From: Rhizomys pruinosus
Lineage: Eukaryota > Chordata > Mammalia > Rodentia > Spalacidae
NCBI GenBank assembly: GCA_009823505.1
Contig: VZQC01013302.1
Coordinates: 708,788 to 772,787, forward strand
Direction of reading: 5' to 3'
DNA: 64,000 nt
Below the pieces are notes generated by a model. The model was given only the letters and a program-made list of their open reading frames with translations. It had not been told where the DNA came from and made no database searches. Below are positions 56,815 to 64,000 of the stretch, in pieces (position 1 is the stretch's first letter; every line of letters begins with the position of its first letter). The position numbers and the translations under genes were made by a program.

Positions 56815-57966
56815 TCTCTTTAATTGCTTAGGGATTGATTTCCTCTGTTCTTTGGATTGCTTTGAGCATTTTCTGAAGTGTTGGTTTCTTAGACATGTAT
56901 TATTTCATCTTGTTCATGTAATGAAAGAGTCTTCTTTCTCCATCAACTATGATTGATATTTTTGTTGGGTATGGTAGTCTGAGTGTGCATCTAAAGTGGT
57001 TTAGTACTGGGAATACTTTGGTCCACATTCTTGTATCTTTCATAGTTTGTGCTGAGAAGTCAACTGTAATTCTGATGGGTTTCCCCTTATAGGTAACTTG
57101 TTTTTCTCTTGTAGCTTTCAGTATTTTGTCTTTGTTTTGAGTATCTACTGTTTTAACAATTTTTTTCTGGTCTTGTCTGTTTGGTGTTCTATGTGCTTCT
57201 TGTATTTGAGTGGGTTCATCTTTTTTCAGTTTGGCACAATTTTCTTCTATTATCCTGTTGAAGATCTGGTCAATAGTGTTGTCTTGGGATTCTTCTCCTT
57301 CCTCTATCCCTGTGATGCAGAGGTTTGGTTTTTTTCATAGTGTCCCACATTTCCCAGTTGTTCCACACTAGTGGTTTTTTTTTTTTTTAATTTTTCATAA
57401 TCTTTACTTGAGCATTCTAGTTGGACCATGTTATCCTTCAGGTCTGATATTCTTTTTTCTGCTTCTTCCATTCTGCTTCTGAGGCCTTTTCCCATCCTTT
57501 CCTGTTGATTGGATAAATGTTCAGTTTCCTTTTTCATTTCATCCTGTGATTTCTTTAGTGTTTCCACTTCCTTCTGGAGCCTGTCATTCTCATCTTGTAG
57601 GTCCTTGGTTCATTGGTCATTTTCTTTTTCCCTTTTAGCCTGGGATCTTTTCAGCATTTCCACTTCCTTCTGGAGTCTGTCATTTTCTCCATTTAGTTCT
57701 TTCCAACATTTGTCATTATCTCCCTCTAGATCCTTCTTGAGTTTTTCAATCTCTCCCCTTATTTCTTGTCATTATCACCCCCTTGGCACTTCTCGAGTTT
57801 TTCATTCTCTTCCCTTAGTTCTCTAATTTCTTTGAATATGTCCACAATTGTTTTTCTAAAGTCCATGTCTTGGTTTCTTTCCAGGGAGATCTCCTTGTAG
57901 GAGTCTTCTATAGGGTTAGTAGAGTTCGGTGTGGATTTATTTTGAGCTTTTGTGTGTCTTTGGCAT
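56815..57966 (-). pseudogene. L1 ORF1, minus strand
   Basis: The best start is ATG 57966 (MPKTHKSS). A long charged coiled coil (57900-57400) contains a 96-bp, 32-residue tandem duplication: ENDRLQKEVEMLKRSQ and ENDRLQKEVETLKKSQ. The end of the coiled coil (NQQERMGKGLRSRMEEAEKR) leads to the RNA-binding domain (57340-57050) and C-terminus (YPTKISI, near 57070). Stops at about 57770 and 57615 and several frame changes break it. Confidence 0.85.
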
Positions 57967-58340
57967 GTGGATTTGTTTGTTTATTTGTTTCTTTGGGTTT
58001 TGGTGCCTCAACGTTGGCTGCACAGCTAGATCCTCTGCACCACCACTTCCCTAGGCTGGTCTTTTGCAGGTTGGCATTCTGCAGGACATGGGTGAAGTCT
58101 GCTCACCCAGTGGGGAACATGCTGGTCTTGGGCCATGTGGTGCCAGTCTAACTCTACCCACGTCCCATGCTGGGATGCAAAGGTTGGAAAGTCCCGGGTG
58201 ATACAAAGCCTCTATGGGGCAGAGGGGTGTGCAAAGCCTCAAAAAGAAAGGCCTCACCTGGTTTTCTGCAGGTTGGCGTTCTACAGGACACAGGTGAAGT
58301 CTGCTCACCCAGTAGGGTGCTCGCTGGTCTTGTGCTGTGC
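57967..58340 (-). promoter_or_regulatory. L1 5'UTR with tandem monomers
   Basis: Two copies of a unit with GCAGGTTGGC...TTCT...CAGGACA...GGTGAAGTCTGCTCACCCAGT (58065-58140 and 58268-58340) spaced about 203 bp, one of them incomplete. Rodent L1 promoters are built from such monomers. Sequence differs from the monomers at 58988. Confidence 0.82.
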
Positions 58341-58354
58341 AGGAGATACTTTAA

Positions 58355-58590
58355 TTTATTATTATTATTTTTTTATGTGTATGAATGTGCTGTATGCATG
58401 TAGGTTTGTGCGCCCATGTTGTACAATGCTGTGGAGGTCAGAAGAGGGTGTCGTATTCCCCTGGAACTGGAGTTCTCCTGGAATTGGAGTTACAGACGGT
58501 TTCCAGCCACCATGTGGGTGCTAGGGATCGAACCCAGATCCTCTGCAAGAGCAGTCAGTGTTCTTAACCGCTAGGCTATCTCTCCAGCCC
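58355..58590 (-). repeat. Young B2 SINE at the L1 5' junction
   Basis: Antisense B2 with the 17-bp internal duplication and an intact B box. Its target duplication CTGTGCAGGAGATACTTTAA (58335-58354, right copy at 58591-58610 with two mismatches) spans the end of the minus-strand L1 and the L1's own target copy. The B2 therefore came after the L1. Confidence 0.92.
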
Positions 58591-58610
58591 CTGTGTAGGA
58601 GATGCTTTAA

Positions 58611-58987
58611 AAGCCTATGATTTATTCAAATTGAAAATCTAAAAGATATAAATAAATGTACAAATTCCTTGAAACTGCTAAAGCTAAACCAAGAAGAGAT
58701 CAATAGCTTAAATAGACTCATATGAAATAAGGAAGTCAGAACAGTAATACAAATCATCCTCACTAAACAGAGCGCAGGCTGAGCAGAATTTTAGAACTAC
58801 AACCAGTATTACTTAAATTATTCCAAAGTATAGAAACCGAGGCAGAATTCCCAAACTCCTTCTAGGACATCAGCATTAGTCTACTATGAAAATCAAGAAA
58901 ACACACATCAACAAAAATATGGACACATATGCATAAAGAACATAGATGAAAAAATTACAATAAAATACAAATTGCAAAAAGATCATT
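58611..58987 (+). repeat. Old L1 ORF2 fragment, right part
   Basis: Continuation of 52220-52517 (GCTAAACCAAGAAGAGATCAATAGC...AACTCCTTCTAGGACATC). It ends where GC-rich monomers begin. Confidence 0.75.
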
Positions 58988-59690
58988 CACCATTCTCGGG
59001 GGAGACGCCATAACGCGCCAGGCCAGGTACACAGCTCCTCAGCTCTAGGCGGGGTCTGGCGGGGGGCAGCTGGGAGAGGGTCTCGCTGTGAACCCGTCTA
59101 CGGGGTCCCCGGCCCAGAGGGACCGCGCTCGGGTGAGCAGGGTCGCGTTTCCCTCTGCTCTGGTCCCGGCAGGACTTGTGGGCGGGAAACGCGGTCGCGC
59201 GGTAAAGCCATAGCGCTCCAGGCCAGGTACACAGCTCCTCAGCTCTAGGCGGGGTCCGGGGGGGGGCAACTGGGAGATGTGTCTCCTGTGAACCCGTCAT
59301 ACGGGGTCCCACCCCCCCGGCCCAAGGGACCCCAGCGCGCAGGGGTGAGCAGGGTCGCGTTTTCCCCTTGCCTCTGGTCCCGGCAGGACCCTTGTGGGGC
59401 GGGAAACCGGGGTCGCAGGGGGGAGCCATAACGCGCCAGGCAAGTTACACAGCTCCTCAGCTTCTAGGCGGTGGTCGGCGGGGGGCAGCTGGGAGAGGGA
59501 CTCGCTGTGAACCCGCCGTACCCGCGAGGCGTTGAGCGCGCTTCCCGTGTCCCCGACTGGCGGAAGGGGCAGGGACTAACGGCGGCAGGACCGCTCCGCG
59601 TGGGCGGGTACGGGCGGGGAATGAGGCTCGTGTGAACGCTACGGCCCGCCAGAACGGGGGAATCACACACAACCCCCCCCCCCCCCCCCC
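58988..59690 (+). promoter_or_regulatory. Three tandem L1 promoter monomers, CpG-rich
   Basis: GCCATAACGCGCCAGGC...ACACAGCTCCTCAGC recurs at 59007, 59207 and 59425, giving units of about 200-218 bp. Each carries GGGGGGCA(G/A)CTGGGAGA and, in the first two, GAGCAGGGTCGCG. Dense CpG makes this the only CpG-island-like stretch in the window. Antisense frames of up to 148 aa are a by-product of low stop frequency. Confidence 0.88.
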
Positions 59691-59694
59691 CCCC
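59669..59694. repeat. Poly-C run
   Basis: About 25 C in a row between monomers and leader; length is likely unreliable. Confidence 0.85.
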
Positions 59695-59981
59695 CGGGCT
59701 GCGCAATTGAATTGCTAAGAATCCAAGTGGTCTTCCTTTGTTTAGAACCTTCAAACAGAAAGAGAATGAACTACATTATGGCTTCCAAGCCCAATACTAT
59801 AAAAAAACTGAAAACCTGAAACCTAGACCAAGTCATGATTAAACCATAAAAAGAAAAAAAAAAAAAAAAGCTCGGAAGGAGGAAGCAATACCAAATCCAC
59901 CTATATAGTAGAAAGTCTTGTTTGTGGACTTGAACCACAAAAGGAGAATCCATATGCACAGGACACGACGAAGGTGACAAC

Positions 59982-61190
59982 ATGGGAAAGGCACAGGATA
60001 TCCACAACCAGTCCTCTACCAAACCTGTGAGGAGATAGCACAATGGTAGCACCTTGGAGGAGACCCAAGAACAGAGCTTAGACATAATTACATACATACT
60101 CAGAGAAATTAAAGAAAATAAAGAAGAAGTCATTGGAACTAAAGAGAGAGAATGAAAAACTCAAAAGGACCTAGAGGGATAACAATGACAAACTTCGGAA
60201 AGAACTAAAGAACATAAAATGACAAACTCGCAGAAAGAACTAAGAGGGAAAAAAAACAAACCCGAATGGAAGTAGAAACACTGATAAAAGGAGCCAACCA
60301 AATAAAATTAGCACCAGAGAGAGATTTAGAAACACCAAATGAAGAGATTGATAACTCAAAAAGGAACATGAGGTACTAAATAAAACACAGTGAGTGAAAC
60401 AAAAAAGTAATTATAAACACTCAGTCAATCAAGAATGAAAGAAAATGAAAAATCCTCTAGTAATTTTAGAGGATTATGCATGAACAAAATAAATCAGACC
60501 TGGAAGATAACCAGACAATAAAAACTCAAATAAATGATTATGAAAAATGTTAAAATACACAAAGTGGAACAACCGGAAGGAATAGGGACACTATGAAAAC
60601 GACCAAACTCCGCAATCATAGGAATAGAGGAAGGAAGAAATCTCGAGAGAATATATTGGACAGATCTTCAGCAGAATCAATAATGAAAAATTTCCTTTCC
60701 CAAACTAAAAAATATGACAAGCCCATAAAATACAAAGCACATAGGACTCCCAAATAGACAAGATCAGAAAAAAACACCCCACGCCATATCATTTAAAAAT
60801 GCTAAGATGCCCAAACAAAGACAAAATTCTGAGGGCCACAAAAGAAAAAACAAGTCACATAAAAGGGAAACCCATCAGAATTGACAACTGACTTCTACGT
60901 CTCCCCTCAAACCATGAAAGCAAGAAGAACATAGGAGCAAAAGCATTCCTCCTGTGCTAAGGGACTATGGATGCCAACCCGGAATAACTTTACCCAGCAA
61001 AAATTGTCGGACTAAACTTGAAGGAGAGAGAAAAACCATGTCCATGACATAAACAAGATGATGGAATACGAGGCTGGAAAACCAACCTCTCATAAAAATA
61101 CTTTGAAGCAGATTTCAAAAGGGCATAAGGAGGAGCAAAATCCTCAATACACCTAGTGAAAGAGAAACTAAACAAAAAACATACCATGAG
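59982..61190 (+). pseudogene. L1 ORF1, plus strand, frame-broken
   Basis: ATG 59982 begins MGKAQDIHNQSS, then a stop at about 60036. Recognisable pieces follow in changing frames: a coiled coil (60060-60560), an RNA-binding region with GIEEGRNLE (60620 onward), KGKPIRID (60865) and a C-terminal region to about 61190. Expected length is about 350-400 codons, and the nucleotide span fits that. Confidence 0.78.
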
Positions 61191-61239
61191 GAGTCAAATC
61201 AAAGGCTAGAAGTTCCAAATGGATAATAAAGGAAAAGGA

Positions 61240-64000
61240 ACAAAACACATCTTTCAATTGTAACCTTAAATATTAATGGGCTAAACCTCCCCAATCAAAA
61301 GGGACATAGACTGGGAGAATGGATTAGGAAAACAAACCCATCTTTATGCTGTCTACAAGAAACCCATCTCAATTTCAAGGATAGGCAACCAAACTTAAGG
61401 TGAAGGGTTGGAAGAAAGTATTCCCAGAAATGGTACCAAAAAGAAGAAGCGGGTGTGGCTAGTTCTAATATCAGACAAAATAGACTTCAAAGCAAAAGAA
61501 ATCAAAGAGACAAAAAGGACCATTACAATTCCTAATTAAAGAAAATTGACGATGAAGTTTTCACAATCAATAATATATATGCACCAAACATCAGTGCAAA
61601 CAAACTTATAAACACAATTCTTCAGGACCTCAAGGCAACAGATTAACCCCAGCACACTAATATCTGGGGACTTCAATACCCATTAAAGTCCTCTAGACAG
61701 ATCAAAAGGACAAAGATAAACAGAGAGTCATTGAACTGAAAATATAATATACCCAAATGGACCTCACAGACATCTACCGAATTTTTCACCCCAAACACCA
61801 GAGAATACACTTTCTACTCAGCACTCATGGAACATTCTCCAAAATAGACACATATACTGGGACACAGGAAAAACTCAACAATATAACAAAAGGTTGAAAG
61901 AATGCTCATGCATTCTATCCCAGACCACCTTGCAATAAAACTCCGATTCACCACCAGAATAACCCCTACAACCTACAGGAACAACATGGAGACTAAACAA
62001 CACTCTCCTAAGAAATAGTGGTCAAAGGAAGAAATAAAAAAAGAATAAAAAACATTCCTGGAACTGAATGACAATGAGTAAAACAACACACAAAATCCTA
62101 TGGGGACACTCTTAAAGCAATCCGAAGAGGGAAGTTTATAGCTCAAGTGCCCACATTAAAAAACAGAAATGAGCACAAGTGAACGATCTAACACTGCAGC
62201 TAAAATACTTGAGAACAAACAACAAATGAACCGAAAGGAGCAGACAAGAAGAAATAACAAAAATCAGAGCAGAGATCAATGAAATAAGAAACAAAGAAAC
62301 AATACAAAAAATCAATGAATCCAAAAGTTATGTTCTTTGAAGAAATAAACAAGATAGACAGACCCTCTAGCCCAATTAAACCCAGAAGAGAAAGAGGGAA
62401 CAATCCGAATCAAGGAATCTGTGATGTAAAGGGGAAATATCACAACAGACAATGAAAAAGATCCAACAATCATACGGGACTACTTCAAAAACTTATATTC
62501 TACTAAGTTTGAAACCTAAAGAGAAATGATATGAATTCTGAATCCTGGACCAACAAAGCTCAACCATAAGGAGCTTACAGCTAAAATAGACCCGATAGTA
62601 TTCCCTCTCCGTTAATGTTCACATAGTCGCTCCAACCAACATCCCCTTCCCTGTGTTCACGTGCAGATTCATATAAATTTTCTAAACTTACAACATTTAC
62701 TACTAAATTGTATTAAGGATCACAAATGGGAACTTTCTCCCAAATCCCTTCTATGAGCCAGCATACGCTACTACCAAAACCAGGGAAAGATACAACCAAA
62801 AAGGAGAACTATAACCCATCTCCCTAATGAACACAGATGCCAAAATTCTAAACAGATTCTGGCAAATCGCATACAGACTCACATCCAAGAAAATCAATCC
62901 ACCATGACCAAGTTGGATTCAGACAACAGATGAGGGATGGTTCAACATAGAAAATCAATAAATCAAAAAAAAAAAAACATAAAAAAAAAAAAACACGCCA
63001 TCATCTCAATGATGTGGAGAAAAGCCTTTGACAAAATCCAGCACCCTTTCATGTTTTAAAGTCCTGGAGGGAATTGGTCTGGAGGGATCATTCCTCAATG
63101 ATCAAAGCCATATACAGAAAACACCCACAGCCAAATCATCCTAAATGGGGAAATGACAGAAAGCATTCCCCTTAAGGTAGGAACGCGCAAGGCTGCCCCC
63201 TTTCACACTCTCTTCAATATAGTGCTAGAAACCCTAGCTAGGGCAATAAGGCAAAAAGGAAATTAAAGGGAGTTCTAATTGAAAAGAGGAAGTAAGCTAT
63301 CCCTTTTTGCGATGATATGATTGTCTCCTAAGGGATGCTAAGAACTCCACCAGAAAACTTCCTAGAAACGATTAAGAGCTTTGGTAAAGTGGCAGGATAC
63401 AAAATAAACCTAGAAAAATCAGTAGCCTTTGCGTCACACCAACAACAAGCAATGAAGAAGGATAACGAAGGAGACCTTCCCACTCACAATAGCCTCAAAA
63501 CAATCAATAACCTAGGACAAAAACCTAACCAAAGACACCAAGGATCTCTACAACAAAAATTTTTAAAACCCCTGAAAAAGGAAATTGAGGAAGACATCAG
63601 AAGATGGACAAAACCTCCCATGCTCATGGATTGGGAAAAATAATATAGTAAAAGTTCCATCCTACCCAAACTAGTTAACAGATTAATGCGATCCCAATCA
63701 GAATCCCAAGAGTTCTTCAAAGATTAGAAAAAAAAAAAAAAAAAAATCCTCAAATTCATTTGAAAAACCAAAAGACCCCCGAATAGCCAAAAACAACCCT
63801 GATGAAAAACCAATACAGGGGGATGCGCTATATCCAGACTCAAACATATATTATAGGTCTATAGTCATAAAGACAGCCTGGTACTGGCACATAAAACAGA
63901 CCAGTACCAATGAATAAAACTGAAGATCCAAACCTGAGCTCATACAATTCAGCCACCTCATATTTGAAAAGGGGGACCAAGAAGACACCAATGGAAGAAA
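61240..64000 (+). pseudogene. L1 ORF2, plus strand, partial, frame-broken
   Basis: THLSIVTLNINGLN (61255) and CCLQETHLNFKDR (61350-61385) mark the start of the endonuclease, with later blocks in other frames. The reverse transcriptase region runs from about 62740 with a finger-to-palm order like 49310-50540; a damaged FADD lies near 63305 (TTTTTGCGATGATATG). The longest open piece is 102 aa (63335-63643, containing KVAGYKINLEKS). The window ends inside ORF2. Confidence 0.85.

Larger units (their letters stand above)
52531..58340 (-). mobile_element. Near-full-length L1, minus strand
   Basis: 5,810 bp with a 13-bp target duplication AGGAGATACTTTA (52518-52530 and 58341-58353). From its 5' end: 5'UTR with almost two monomers of about 203 bp (58340-57967), ORF1 (57966 to about 56815), ORF2 (about 56770-52908), 3'UTR and A-tail (T-run at 52531). 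Endonuclease and reverse transcriptase motifs are present but several frameshifts and a (TC)n expansion break the frames. It is the most complete element of the window. If the breaks are consensus errors, it could be recently active; if real, it is dead. Confidence 0.93.
58988..64000 (+). mobile_element. L1 with GC-rich monomer promoter, cut by the window end
   Basis: Starts with three GC-rich tandem monomers (to about 59690), then a non-monomeric leader with a poly-C, ORF1 from ATG 59982, ORF2 from about 61240, and ORF2 reverse transcriptase sequence up to the window end. About 5 kb is present; the remaining ORF2 end and 3'UTR would lie beyond 64000. Codon-level content is recognisable throughout, yet one-base indels occur every few tens of bases. 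That pattern fits unpolished sequence of a young element better than slow decay. Confidence 0.9.

Noticed and set aside
58983..59429. 148-aa minus-strand frame in GC-rich sequence
   Set aside because: It spans tandem L1 promoter monomers. The frame repeats with the monomer and is Pro/Arg-rich because CpG-rich DNA has few stops. No domain or conserved start.
58988..59640. Regularly spaced repeats that could suggest a CRISPR array
   Set aside because: The units are about 200 bp with no short-repeat and unique-spacer layout, and they precede an L1 ORF1. They are L1 promoter monomers in a eukaryotic genome.

Overview
This window reads as intergenic, retroelement-saturated DNA from a muroid (mouse, vole or hamster-like) rodent. 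The case rests on the repeats: B1 and B2 SINEs with target-site duplications, one ID-type SINE, MT-type MaLR LTRs, an ERVL provirus with a Leu-type primer site and a dUTPase, and several L1 elements with tandem 5'UTR monomers. I cannot separate Muridae from Cricetidae by eye. I found no host protein-coding exon, tRNA, rRNA or CRISPR array. The longer open frames I examined fall inside transposable elements or simple sequence.

Layout. Bases 334-4419 hold a bounded ERVK-like element: 340-bp LTR, Lys-type primer site, polypurine tract and 6-bp target duplication. Bases 3674-14568 and 14570-21905 are two near-identical head-to-tail copies of one segment, separated by a single N. The segment carries the 3' end of the ERVK element, B1 and B2 SINEs, an ERVL provirus inserted into an L1 tail, and a solo ERVK-type LTR. 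Copy A keeps about 3.5 kb of ERVL gag/pol that copy B lacks. Bases 22460-28320 are nested L1 fragments with two precisely bounded B2 insertions. Bases 28320-43080 are the quietest part: old MaLR and ERVL LTRs, a two-LTR MT-type MaLR, scattered B1/B2/ID copies, microsatellites and several kilobases with nothing I recognise.

Bases 43345-64000 are stacked L1s. They include a degraded plus-strand L1 with a B2 in ORF2, a near-full-length 5.8-kb minus-strand L1 (52531-58340), and the first 5 kb of another potentially full-length plus-strand L1 that starts with three GC-rich monomers at 58988 and leaves the window. These two L1s face away from each other across about 650 bp.

Interaction is by nesting, not by pathway. 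ERVL is inside L1, B1 inside ERVK, B2 inside L1, and a B2 sits on the 5' junction of the minus-strand L1. Target-site duplications give the order of events in several cases. Sequence quality is uneven: four single Ns, odd homopolymer blocks and dense one-base indels. Reading-frame breaks and even the large duplication may therefore be partly assembly artefacts. I did not find a new biological system. The best leads are a B2 subfamily with an internal 17-bp duplication, the head-to-head L1 promoters, and the duplication with its N junction.
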